The notes under the pieces are model-generated. The model was given only the letters and a program-made list of their open reading frames with translations, did not search any database and was not told the DNA's origin. Position numbers and translations under genes: made by a program. A stretch of DNA of 64,000 bases from an uncultured Lactobacillaceae bacterium. GTDB taxonomy: Bacteria; Bacillota; Bacilli; Lactobacillales; Lactobacillaceae. Location: positions 62,001 through 126,000 of the forward strand of contig CALYPJ010000002.1 in the NCBI GenBank assembly GCA_945273735.1. The letters run 5' to 3'. Positions 51,990-61,249 of this stretch are shown in pieces (position 1 is the stretch's first letter; every line of letters starts with the position of its first letter).

Positions 51990-52804
51990 AAGTAGCAATT
52001 TATGCTAACCATCGTCCAAAAACTCGGACAGTAGTAAACAAACTAAAACATTTATTGAAAAATAGAAATATTTCTGTTATCACTCAAGGAAGGCCTGATG
52101 TTGTTATCTCAGTTGGTGGAGATGGTACTATTTTATCAGCGTTTCATCAATTTTTTCCTTATTTGAATCACGTTCGATTTGTGGGGGTTCATACCGGACA
52201 TCTTGGCTTTTATACGGACTATCGCGAGTATGAAATGAAAGAATTGGTTGATTCTTTAAGTATTAATTCTGGAGAAACTGTAAGTTATCCAATTTTAAAA
52301 ATTGAAGCTTATAAGAAGAACACGGTTCATCCATTTATGGTTTATCATGCTTTAAATGAATCAACAATCCGACGAGTAGTTTCAACTTTTACCTGCAATG
52401 TTTTTATTAAAGGAAATTTTTTTGAAAAATTTAGAGGAGATGGACTTTGTATTTCAACTCCTTCGGGATCAACTGCTTATAATAAATCTCTGGGAGGAGC
52501 GGTAATTCACCCAACGGTTCAAGCTTTACAATTAACTGAAATTGCTTCTTTAAATAACAGTATTTTCCGTACAATAGGGTCGCCAATGGTTTTGTCACCG
52601 CAAGAGTGGGTTGAAATTCATTTGCGAGATCCTAATGATATTTATGTGTCGGTAGATAATATGACAATGCATAACACAGGAGTTACTAGAATTAAATATC
52701 AAATTTCTTCGCAAAAAATTCATTTTGCTAAATATCGCCATATGCATTTTTGGGATCGCGTTGGGAACTCATTTATTTATCAGAAAAAAAGTCATGAAGA
52801 TTAA
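51986..52804 (+). CDS. nadK: NAD kinase
   Basis: SVGGDGTILSAF, GVHTGHLGFYTDY, TPSGSTAYNKSLGGAV; TTG start. Confidence 0.95.
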   Translation: MKVAIYANHRPKTRTVVNKLKHLLKNRNISVITQGRPDVVISVGGDGTILSAFHQFFPYLNHVRFVGVHTGHLGFYTDYREYEMKELVDSLSINSGETVSYPILKIEAYKKNTVHPFMVYHALNESTIRRVVSTFTCNVFIKGNFFEKFRGDGLCISTPSGSTAYNKSLGGAVIHPTVQALQLTEIASLNNSIFRTIGSPMVLSPQEWVEIHLRDPNDIYVSVDNMTMHNTGVTRIKYQISSQKIHFAKYRHMHFWDRVGNSFIYQKKSHED

Positions 52805-52825
52805 TAAATGATATAACTTAAACTA

Positions 52826-53719
52826 ATGAAATTAACTTATAGAATAGATTTAGTACATGCAAATCAAAAAATATCCAAATATTTAAGAAGTCAGGGTATT
52901 TCTCGTAGAATTCTTAAAAGAATCAAATATAATGGTGGTGAATTTTTAGTAAATGGCCAACCTCATCATAGCGATTATCGTCTTCAACCTAATGATGAAT
53001 TAATCATTACTATTCCTGATTTAGCTGGATCTGATAATATTGTAAAAGTTGATCAGCCAATATCAGTTATTTTTGAAGACGAATTTTACTTAGCAGTAAA
53101 TAAACCTCCATATTTACCTTCTATCCCCAAACGTGGAGATAGTATTGACAATGTGGCAAGTCGTGTTAAAAATTATTTATTTCAAGAATACGGTCGCAAT
53201 TTAGCAATTCATTTAATTACGCGTCTTGATAGTGATACTAGTGGTGTGATTTTATTTGCTAAAAATTCTCTAGCTCATAGTTTATTTTTTCAAAATAGTA
53301 TAAAAAAATATGTTGATAAGGAATATTTTACAATAGTATCTGGACAAATTACCCATGATTTTTTGTTATTATTGCCTTTAAAACGATCACCAGAATTTTT
53401 TTTACGACGAGTAGTTGGTGATTATGGTAAGAGTTGTGCAACAGCAATTAAAGTTGAACAAATATATCAAGAGGCTACAGCTTTGAATGTTCGGATTTAT
53501 ACTGGGCGAACACATCAAATTCGTGCACACATGAGTGCTATTAATCATCCAATTTATGGTGATGAACTTTACGGTAGTGACCATCAACTAATTAATCGTC
53601 AAGCTTTACATTGTCAGTCTTTAACATTTCTTCATCCATTTACGCATGAATCAATAACAATTAAAGCAAATTTACCTAATGATTTGAAGCGGCTTTTACA
53701 CAATTTTAGTTCCATGTAA
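52826..53719 (+). CDS. RluA/RluD-family 23S rRNA pseudouridine synthase
   Basis: LITRLDSDTSGVILFAKN, TGRTHQIRAHMSAINHPIYGDELYG. Confidence 0.93.
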   Translation: MKLTYRIDLVHANQKISKYLRSQGISRRILKRIKYNGGEFLVNGQPHHSDYRLQPNDELIITIPDLAGSDNIVKVDQPISVIFEDEFYLAVNKPPYLPSIPKRGDSIDNVASRVKNYLFQEYGRNLAIHLITRLDSDTSGVILFAKNSLAHSLFFQNSIKKYVDKEYFTIVSGQITHDFLLLLPLKRSPEFFLRRVVGDYGKSCATAIKVEQIYQEATALNVRIYTGRTHQIRAHMSAINHPIYGDELYGSDHQLINRQALHCQSLTFLHPFTHESITIKANLPNDLKRLLHNFSSM

Positions 53720-54322
53720 TTGCTTGGCCCCGGTTTTTTGAGCAATTAAATCACGATTTTTAGTATTGATTCCACCACCAGGGAGGATTTGTATTTCATC
53801 AGCTGCATTTTCAATATATTGTTTAATGGTTGTTAAATTATCTAAAATTGAGCTCTGAGGTAAACCACCATGAGTTAAAATTCGAGAAAATCCAAGATCT
53901 TTAAGTTGTTTTATTGTATTAAATTTGTTGCTTTTAACTTGATCAAAAGCCATATGCATTACAGTTTCCATTCCTCCTGCAGCGGCAACTAGTTGCTTGA
54001 GGGCACTTTGATCTATCTGCCCATTATTTGTTAAAGCACCAAAAACTACTGCGTCAGCTTCAAGTTTTTGAGCTTGAAAAATATCCTCCTCCATAATATT
54101 AATTTCTTGATCATTATAGACGAAGTTTCCACTTCGAGGACGAATGAGCACTGCTACTGAAACTTGGTGCTCATGGGCATATTCAATTCCATATTTCATA
54201 ACTCCGTAGCTTACGGTTGTCCCACCAACCGTTAAATTATCGCAAAGTTCAATTCTTTGAACTCTTTTTTGAACAACTTCAGGTAAATTAGTTAAATTTT
54301 CAATACATGCTTCATATAGCAT
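53696..54322 (-). CDS. cutC: CutC family protein
   Basis: RIELCDNLTVGGTTVSYGVMKY, IRPRSGNFVYND, ILTHGGLPQSS, ILPGGGINTKN. Confidence 0.92.
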   Translation of the reverse strand: MLYEACIENLTNLPEVVQKRVQRIELCDNLTVGGTTVSYGVMKYGIEYAHEHQVSVAVLIRPRSGNFVYNDQEINIMEEDIFQAQKLEADAVVFGALTNNGQIDQSALKQLVAAAGGMETVMHMAFDQVKSNKFNTIKQLKDLGFSRILTHGGLPQSSILDNLTTIKQYIENAADEIQILPGGGINTKNRDLIAQKTGAKQLHGTKIV

Positions 54323-54441
54323 TTAATTAGCTCTCTTTCAATTAGGGTTTTTATAATTTTAATTTTAAATATCTTAAAAAGAAAGGTCAGAATTTAATCT
54401 ATATTAAAAGAACCTATAATAAAATTAAAATGAGGTGAATT

Positions 54442-54996
54442 ATTGCTAAATTAAATAAATTAAGATTATTAAATCAAGGCTTTGAATTTCTCAATCAGGA
54501 ACCCTTAGAGCAGTTTACTTTACAAATGTTGTTAAAAAAATTAGCGATCAGCAGAACTAAATTTTATCAAATATATTTAACATATCCGGATTTTCTTCAG
54601 GATATTTTTGAATATTCATTAGAAAAAAACAATCCAATTAAAAATTCTTTTAGTATAACTAATTTAGTTTATCAAGATTTAGGTTTTATTATTAAGCAAG
54701 AAGTTGCATTTAGAAATTTATTGTTTATCAGCCGCCACCGAATTGATTTTCGTCAGTCATTTTTAGAAAAATCTTATTATCAGCGTCTTTATTTAATGAC
54801 TAAGTTATACCCTCAGATTAATTTTTGGAAAAATAAAGAAATTATTTTGCAACTATATGTTGATTATGCTTTAAATATTTGTTTACCTTGGATTGAGCAA
54901 GGATCTTTGAATGATAATAAACAACCTTGGATTAAGCTAATTACAATGAGTCAAATTCTGTTTAATAATAACTTGACTAAAATTTTAAATAATTGA
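54442..54996 (+). CDS. TetR-like transcriptional regulator with atypical start
   Basis: Frame upstream of ATG 54526 encodes IAKLNKLRLLNQGFEFLNQEPLEQFTLQ, completing an N-terminal TetR-like HTH (ISRTKFYQIY). No ATG/GTG/TTG in that frame after the stop at 54436; AGGTG lies upstream. Confidence 0.55.
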   Translation: MAKLNKLRLLNQGFEFLNQEPLEQFTLQMLLKKLAISRTKFYQIYLTYPDFLQDIFEYSLEKNNPIKNSFSITNLVYQDLGFIIKQEVAFRNLLFISRHRIDFRQSFLEKSYYQRLYLMTKLYPQINFWKNKEIILQLYVDYALNICLPWIEQGSLNDNKQPWIKLITMSQILFNNNLTKILNN

Positions 54997-55052
54997 TCAA
55001 ATAAGAAATTTTAGCAAGAATTATTTAAGATGATATAATAGGTATTATCAAT

Positions 55053-55078
55053 AATAAGTCAGCGAATGCTGACTTATT
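55053..55078 (+). terminator. Terminator after TetR-like gene
   Basis: AATAAGTCAGC-gaat-GCTGACTTATT. Confidence 0.75.
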
Positions 55079-55102
55079 TATTTCTATGGTGGAGGAATGT
55101 AC

Positions 55103-55987
55103 ATGAAATTATTGAAAAAAATTAAAATTATAGATTTAATTATGATTTTAATTGGAAGCTTAATTTTTGCTTGGAGTATCATTAACATCAATATTCCAAA
55201 TAAATTAGCTGATGGAGGAGTTAGTGGCATTGCATTAATTTTACGTGCTTTGTTTGGAATTGATACAGGTTTTTCGGTTCTATTAATCAATATTCCATTG
55301 TTTATAATTGGATATCAATTTTTGGGAATTAAATCGTTAATTTATACTTTTTGGGGAATTGTTACTTTTTCAGCAAGTCTTTCTTTTTGGGGACAATTTA
55401 AAATGGCTCCCAACCTTCATAATGATCAATTAATAGCGGCTTTGCTAGCTGGAGTTTTAGGTGGTTTAGGTTCCGGAATTATTTATTACTTTGGGGGTAC
55501 AACAGGTGGTACCGATGTGGTTGCCCGAATTTTTGAAGATAAAGCGGGAGTTCCAATGGGACGTTCATTGTTTATTCTTGATATAGTAGTACTTGCATGT
55601 TCATTAGTCTATATTAATATTGTTCAAATGATGTATACAATCATTTATTCCTTTGTTTTTACTAAATTAATTAATTTTACTGAGCAAGTTAGTTATTCAA
55701 GTAAAGTATTTATGATTTTTACTAATAAAACTAAGGCAATGGTTAATGAAATAATGGACGATTTGGGTCGTGGTGCTACGATTATTAATGCTGTTGGTGG
55801 TTATAGTGGTAAGCCACAAGATATTGTGTATGTTGTAGTGGACTCAAGTGAAGTTAATGATGTTCGAGAAATTATTAATAAAATTGATCGAAAAGCTTTT
55901 GTTTCGATTTATAACGCTCAAGAACAAATTGGAGAGGGTTTTTCTTTTAATCGCCCTCGAAAATCTATTTTTAAAATAGGTGCTTAA
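55103..55987 (+). CDS. YitT family membrane protein (DUF161/DUF2179)
   Basis: NKLADGGVSGIALIL, YFGGTTGGTDVVARIF, C-terminal VVVDSSEVNDVREIINKIDRKAFVSI. Confidence 0.92.
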   Translation: MKLLKKIKIIDLIMILIGSLIFAWSIININIPNKLADGGVSGIALILRALFGIDTGFSVLLINIPLFIIGYQFLGIKSLIYTFWGIVTFSASLSFWGQFKMAPNLHNDQLIAALLAGVLGGLGSGIIYYFGGTTGGTDVVARIFEDKAGVPMGRSLFILDIVVLACSLVYINIVQMMYTIIYSFVFTKLINFTEQVSYSSKVFMIFTNKTKAMVNEIMDDLGRGATIINAVGGYSGKPQDIVYVVVDSSEVNDVREIINKIDRKAFVSIYNAQEQIGEGFSFNRPRKSIFKIGA

Positions 55988-55988
55988 T

Positions 55989-56912
55989 TTATTTTAAGCC
56001 ATCTTGACTTTTAGTTGTAGCTTCATTGTTGGTAAAATTAATTGTGACATATGCGTCATTACGGCCTTGAAGATTAGTATTCCAAGTATAAGAGATATAA
56101 ATTTTTCCTGATAGGTGTGATTCGGTCATTGCGTTGGGTTGTCCTAAAGTTTTAATTGCTTTTTCAGTGGTCAAACCTTGCGTTTTTAATTGATTGAACT
56201 GAGCTAAAGTTAATTTATCTTTTTTTATATCATTGGAAATTCCAACACTAGTTTTAGAAACTGCTCGATAGTTGTTACCATCTTTGACGAAAATAACCGC
56301 GTTACCGCTTCCTTTAGTAATTCCAATAACTTCCCCCCAAACATCTCGATGAGCTTTTTTACCCTGGAATACTAACTCTTCAATTTTGTGTGGTGAATTG
56401 AGTTTCTTTATTAAATCACTTTCTAAATCGCCACCTGTTCCATTATTGGCCGTATCTCCTAGTTTAATTTGGTTGAATATTTCTAATGCGGTACCAGTTT
56501 TGCCGACCGCAGTATTTCCTGATGTTGACTGAGGATTATTTTGGGGTTTTGGTGAAGATGTTTTTAAGGATGACGAGGTAGATTTTTTAACTTTTTTTTG
56601 TGGTGAATGAGATTTAGAACGTTGATAATTGGTTTTTAGGGATGCTTTTTGTGAAGTTTCACTCTTTTTATCTGTAATCTGATTTGTTTGCGATGAACTG
56701 AATTGTTGGTTTAATATCCAAAATACTAAAGTAGCAATGGCAAAAATAATAATAATGCTAATTAACCAGAACCACCATTTTTTATAAAATGGTCGAGTAT
56801 TTTTTGAAGCAGCAGCGATATTTAAGTTGTTTTGGTCTTTGTTATGAAATGGTTGTTGGCTACGCTTGGGAACATTGGAGCTCCAATTATTATTTTTTTT
56901 GTTCATTTTCAA
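55989..56912 (-). CDS. Membrane-anchored protein with C-terminal BLIP/SmpA-like repeat region
   Basis: One TM (WWFWLISIIIIFAIATLVFWIL), Ser/Lys-rich linker, C-term FNQLKTQGLTTEKAIKTLGQPNAMTES..YTW. Confidence 0.65.
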   Translation of the reverse strand: MKMNKKNNNWSSNVPKRSQQPFHNKDQNNLNIAAASKNTRPFYKKWWFWLISIIIIFAIATLVFWILNQQFSSSQTNQITDKKSETSQKASLKTNYQRSKSHSPQKKVKKSTSSSLKTSSPKPQNNPQSTSGNTAVGKTGTALEIFNQIKLGDTANNGTGGDLESDLIKKLNSPHKIEELVFQGKKAHRDVWGEVIGITKGSGNAVIFVKDGNNYRAVSKTSVGISNDIKKDKLTLAQFNQLKTQGLTTEKAIKTLGQPNAMTESHLSGKIYISYTWNTNLQGRNDAYVTINFTNNEATTKSQDGLK

Positions 56913-56995
56913 CCTCTATCGAGTATAGTTCACCTCTATCATAACTTTTATTTAGTGTAAAAATATTCCTATATCAAAAAAATCTATTTAAAAAT

Positions 56996-57022
56996 TAAAA
57001 AAGTCAGCAATTATTGCTGACT
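56996..57022 (-). terminator. nox terminator
   Basis: Minus strand AGTCAGCAATAATTGCTGACTTTTTT. Confidence 0.82.
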
Positions 57023-57046
57023 AAATTTACAGTTAGGGAAAATGTT

Positions 57047-58381
57047 CTATTTTTTATTTGCCGCAGCAGCAGCAACAGCACCAATATAGTTAACTGGTTG
57101 ATCAAAATTAGGTTGGAAGAAAAGATCTACCATTGCTAATTGATCAATTGTCATTTTATTTTGGATTGCTAAAGAAATTACATTAGCAGCTTGCGAAATG
57201 TCGTGTTTAGCGATAAAAGATCCACCTAAAACTTGCCTGGTTTTAGGATCCCATGCTAAAGTAGAGAGAACTTTTGTTGTGGTGAGCATGAAATCAGGGC
57301 GATAGTCTTGCTCTAATGAAATTTCTTCAATTTCAATGCCACGCTTTTTGGCACTTAAGGAATTTAATCCACTAGCTGCAATAGCATAGTCATAAAGTTG
57401 TACTGCAGAAGTGGCTTGGGTCCCCATATATTTAACCGTTGGCTTAACGATATTATTACCTACTAAAATCCCCTGACGAACTGCATTAGTTGCTAATGGA
57501 ATATAATCTGGTTTTCCAGTAGGGTTATAAATAACAGTAGAAGCGTCTCCAGCTGCAAAAACATCTTTTTGGCTTGTTTCCATATATTCATTAGTAATAA
57601 TTGCTCCATTAGGTAGCATATCTACTTGATTTTGAAAAAGTTCAGTTCGAGGTGCAAAGCCTAAAGCAAGTATTGCAATATCAGCAGTATAAGAACCTTG
57701 GTTAGTTTTAACGGTAATTTGATCACCATTTTCTTCAAATTCTTGAACCATTTGTCCCAATGCTAGAGTAACACCATGATTACGGTATTCCGCTTCGACT
57801 TTTTCTGAAACTTTTTGATCAAAGTTATTTGCTAAAACTCGGTCTAAACCGTCAATCAATGTAACTTTTTTATCAATTAGTGATAGTTGTTCAGCTAATT
57901 CAGCTCCGATATAACCAGCTCCAATAACCACTGCACTTGAAATATTTTCAGAAGCTTCTTTAATTTTAGTGGCATCTTGCCAGTTTTTACATTGATATAC
58001 TTTACTACTATGAATTCCCGGTAAATTAGGAATAACTGGTTTTGATCCAGTAGTAATTACAATTTTATCAAAAGAATTTGTATCAGTTTCTCCTGTTTTT
58101 AAATTTTTCGCTGTAACTGTCTTTTGGGATAAGTCAACTGAAGTAACATCATGTTCCATTTTCATGTTGGCACCTAGTTTACTTAAAGCTTCAGGACTAG
58201 AGTAAAACATTTTTTTAGGATCAGAAACATGATTACCTACCCAAAGAGCAATCCCACAAGATAAAAATGATAAATTATCATTACGTTCATATACTGTAAC
58301 CTCAGCATCAGGGTATTCCGTTAAAATTTGCTGAGCAGAAAAAGTTCCTGCATGTGTACAACCAATTACCGCTATTTTCAT
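57047..58381 (-). CDS. nox: FAD-dependent NADH oxidase / CoA-disulfide reductase family
   Basis: VIGCTHAGTFSA, redox Cys NLSFLSCGIALWVG, VIGAGYIGAELAEQL. Confidence 0.92.
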   Translation of the reverse strand: MKIAVIGCTHAGTFSAQQILTEYPDAEVTVYERNDNLSFLSCGIALWVGNHVSDPKKMFYSSPEALSKLGANMKMEHDVTSVDLSQKTVTAKNLKTGETDTNSFDKIVITTGSKPVIPNLPGIHSSKVYQCKNWQDATKIKEASENISSAVVIGAGYIGAELAEQLSLIDKKVTLIDGLDRVLANNFDQKVSEKVEAEYRNHGVTLALGQMVQEFEENGDQITVKTNQGSYTADIAILALGFAPRTELFQNQVDMLPNGAIITNEYMETSQKDVFAAGDASTVIYNPTGKPDYIPLATNAVRQGILVGNNIVKPTVKYMGTQATSAVQLYDYAIAASGLNSLSAKKRGIEIEEISLEQDYRPDFMLTTTKVLSTLAWDPKTRQVLGGSFIAKHDISQAANVISLAIQNKMTIDQLAMVDLFFQPNFDQPVNYIGAVAAAAANKK

Positions 58382-58477
58382 TAATTAATTCCTCCGTTAA
58401 TATCTAACCTTATTTTACTATAAATTTTACTATAAATCTTAAAAAATGAAACGCTTACAATTTGTTAAAATATAGTT

Positions 58478-59089
58478 ATGAAAAACGAACAATATTTTGC
58501 AGCTAATCCCACATCAATTGATAAAGAATTTACTTTTAATGAGAAAATGATTGGAAAAAATTATCAATTTTATTCTAATAATGGAGTTTTTTCTAAAAAT
58601 AGATTGGATTTTGGGACTCTCACCTTAGTTGATGTAGTAGCTAATTTAACCCTTTCACCTAAAACAGTACTTGATCTAGGTACAGGATATGGTCCGATTG
58701 CACTTTTTGCTGCAAATCAATATCCTAAGGCACAAATTATTGCTACTGAAGTTAATGAACGTGCTTTAAAAGAAGCTAGAAAAAATTTTGAAATTAATGG
58801 CTTAGAATCAAGAATTAAAGTAATTAAATCTGATCTTTTTTCAAATATTAATCAAAGTTTTGATTTGATTATATCTAATCCTCCATTTAGGGCTGGTAAA
58901 AAGTTAATTAACTCATTAGTTGAACAAAGCTTTAAACATTTAACTATGAAAGGTCAATTGATTTTGGTAGTTCAACGTAAACAAGGAGAACCTAGTTTAA
59001 AAAAGAAAATGACGGAAGTATTCGGTAATTGTGAAATTCTCAAACGCAATAAAGGGTACTATATTTTAAAGGCACAAAATATTGAGTGA
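58478..59089 (+). CDS. Class I SAM methyltransferase (RsmC-like)
   Basis: VLDLGTGYGPIALFAA, DLIISNPPFRAGK. Confidence 0.92.
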   Translation: MKNEQYFAANPTSIDKEFTFNEKMIGKNYQFYSNNGVFSKNRLDFGTLTLVDVVANLTLSPKTVLDLGTGYGPIALFAANQYPKAQIIATEVNERALKEARKNFEINGLESRIKVIKSDLFSNINQSFDLIISNPPFRAGKKLINSLVEQSFKHLTMKGQLILVVQRKQGEPSLKKKMTEVFGNCEILKRNKGYYILKAQNIE

Positions 59090-59555
59090 TTTAAAAGCTG
59101 AATATTGGATGCAAAAAGCTCTTGAACAAGCACAAATTGCTGCTTCAAAAGATGAAGTACCCATAGGTGCGATAGTTGTTTATCGTGATCAAATTATTGG
59201 TTGCGGCTATAATCAACGCGAAGTTCAACAAAATTCATTAAGTCATGCTGAATTAATTGCACTTAATGAAGCTTGTCATCGATTAGGGCAATGGCGATTA
59301 ATCGATTGCGATTTATATGTGACGATTGAACCGTGTCCTATGTGTGCGGGAGCTTTGATTAATAGTCGTATTCGACAGGTTTATTTTGGTGCCAGTGATC
59401 CAAAAGCTGGAGCAGTCGTTAGTTTAGAACACTTATTAGATAATTTTCAGTTTAATCATCGGGTGCTTTATCAAGGTGGTATTTTAAAGAATCAATGTCA
59501 ACAAATTATTCAAAATTTTTTTCAAATAATTCGTTCTAAAAGGAAAATTAAATGA
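59082..59555 (+). CDS. tadA: tRNA-specific adenosine deaminase
   Basis: LSHAELIAL, EPCPMCAGALINSRI; TTG start. Confidence 0.95.
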   Translation: MSDLKAEYWMQKALEQAQIAASKDEVPIGAIVVYRDQIIGCGYNQREVQQNSLSHAELIALNEACHRLGQWRLIDCDLYVTIEPCPMCAGALINSRIRQVYFGASDPKAGAVVSLEHLLDNFQFNHRVLYQGGILKNQCQQIIQNFFQIIRSKRKIK

Positions 59556-60190
59556 GTAAAACACCTTATTATAGTTTAGCTGTTTCTCCTGCAACTGGTG
59601 ATTTTACAATAAAAAAGTCCCATTTTATTGGGAATTTATTTATGGTTCATAACCTTGAGGAAGTAGAAGTGGCATTAGCAAAGGTTAGAAAGCAATATGA
59701 TACCGCAACTCATATTGCATATGCTTATATTTTGAATCAAACTGTTACAAAAGAGAAATTTTCAGATAATGGTGAACCCCAGGGAACAGCTGGAGCACCT
59801 ATTTTAAGTGCTCTGCAAAAAAATGAATTGACTAATATCTTAGCCACAGTTACTCGATATTTTGGGGGAATTAAATTAGGAGCTGGTGGACTAATTCGGG
59901 CTTATGGTAAAGGAGTTACTGTTGCATTAGCTAATGCTAGCTTGGCAACCTATGATTGGTTTAGTATAGGTGAAGTTACCGTGTCTTACCATGATCAAGC
60001 AACAATGGCATATTATTTAAAGCAACAAAAGATATCAATTATAAAAATAGATTATCAGTCATTAGTCACTTTCAAAATTAAGATTAAAAAAAATGAAATA
60101 ATTAATTTTAACAAGTCATTAATCAATCGCTTTAATAATCAATATCATTTGAAAATATTGACGGAAAAGATTTTACCCGAAACAATTTGA
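59552..60190 (+). CDS. YigZ/IMPACT family protein
   Basis: KSHFIGNLF, FSDNGEPQGTAGAPIL, VTRYFGGIKLGAGGLIRAYG. Confidence 0.93.
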   Translation: MSKTPYYSLAVSPATGDFTIKKSHFIGNLFMVHNLEEVEVALAKVRKQYDTATHIAYAYILNQTVTKEKFSDNGEPQGTAGAPILSALQKNELTNILATVTRYFGGIKLGAGGLIRAYGKGVTVALANASLATYDWFSIGEVTVSYHDQATMAYYLKQQKISIIKIDYQSLVTFKIKIKKNEIINFNKSLINRFNNQYHLKILTEKILPETI

Positions 60191-60205
60191 TTAGATGTAA
60201 ATTAG

Positions 60206-60574
60206 ACGTATAAAAATATCTATTTAGTGTTGAATAGCATGCATAGAGCTTCAAAGCTTATTAAAATTGCAAATCAAAATTTAGTTGGCTTAGATGCATT
60301 AATGAACTATCAAAAGTATAATAAATAGCATCGAGATTCAGGCAGGTCATTATCATATAGTCTTATTGCAACTTCTGCTGGTACATTAGGTAGTTTAGCT
60401 GGTGGTGTGGCTCAAATTGGGCTAAATCATACGTTAATAAATGCTGGTTTAAAAACATTTGAAACTTTAGTTTGCGGTGTAGCAACAGCAAAAGATATTG
60501 ATTCACTTTATGAAAATATTGGTGAAAAAGGTATTGAAATAACTCAGCAATTTAGTAATATAGCTAAATTTTAA
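60206..60574 (+). pseudogene. Interrupted orphan ORF (one internal TAG), unknown family
   Basis: Frame from ATG 60239: MHRASKLIKIANQNLVGLDALMNYQKYNK*HRDSGRSLSYSLIATSAGTLGSLAGGVAQIGLNHTLINAGLKTFETLVCGVATAKDIDSLYENIGEKGIEITQQFSNIAKF*; absent from ORF track. Confidence 0.55.
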
Positions 60575-60696
60575 ATAGGTAATGATGAATATTGGAAATG
60601 TTTGTAGCTAAAACATCACATTTTTTATTGTTGCTCAAAAAATTATTCTTAAGCTTTAATCTTTTTTATATTAATAAAATATGATAAAATGAAACT

Positions 60697-60751
60697 TGTG
60701 TGTTTTACATACAGTGGGAGATCAAATTTAATGATCATTTAAACCACACAC
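60697..60751 (+). promoter_or_regulatory. rplK leader RNA with putative L1-type motif
   Basis: GTGG-GA-GATC..GATC-ATTTAAA-CCAC plus alternative outer TGTGTG/CACACA pairing. Confidence 0.6.
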
Positions 60752-60771
60752 GGATTAAGGAGGTTATTACC

Positions 60772-61197
60772 GTGGCAAAAAAAATTGCAAATGTTGTTAA
60801 GTTGCAAATACCAGCAGGTAAAGCAACACCAGCTCCCCCAGTAGGACCGGCTTTAGGTCAAGCTGGTGTTAATATTGTTGGTTTTACTAAAGATTTTAAT
60901 GCTCGTACTGCTGATCAAGCCGGAATGATTATTCCGGTTGTCATTACAGTTTATGAAGATCGTTCATTCGATTTTATTACTAAAACGCCACCTGCTGCAG
61001 TTTTACTAAAAAAAGCAGCCAAAATTGAAAAGGGTTCTGGGGAACCTAACAAGAATAAAGTGGCAAAAGTTAAACGTGATCAAGTTAAACAAATTGCCGA
61101 AACCAAAATGCAAGACCTTAACGCCGCTAATGTTGAAGCAGCAATGCGGATGGTTGAAGGTACTGCCCGTTCGATGGGAATCGAAATAGAAGATTAA
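60772..61197 (+). CDS. rplK: 50S ribosomal protein L11
   Basis: 141 aa from GTG 60772 with AAGGAGG SD; track start 60700 includes non-coding leader. Confidence 0.97.
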   Translation: MAKKIANVVKLQIPAGKATPAPPVGPALGQAGVNIVGFTKDFNARTADQAGMIIPVVITVYEDRSFDFITKTPPAAVLLKKAAKIEKGSGEPNKNKVAKVKRDQVKQIAETKMQDLNAANVEAAMRMVEGTARSMGIEIED

Positions 61198-61203
61198 GAG
61201 GCA

Positions 61204-61236
61204 GCAGTGGAAGAGCTTATACTCGTTTAACCACAG
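61204..61236 (+). promoter_or_regulatory. rplK-rplA intercistronic RNA, second copy of the putative L1-type motif
   Basis: GTGG-AA-GAG..CTC-GTTTAA-CCAC. Confidence 0.55.
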
Positions 61237-61249
61237 CAAGGAGGAAATT

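Noticed and set aside
60700-60771. N-terminal extension of rplK in the ORF track ([24 protein letters not shown])
   Set aside because: It is the leader RNA; GTG 60772 has a strong SD and gives the standard 141-aa L11.
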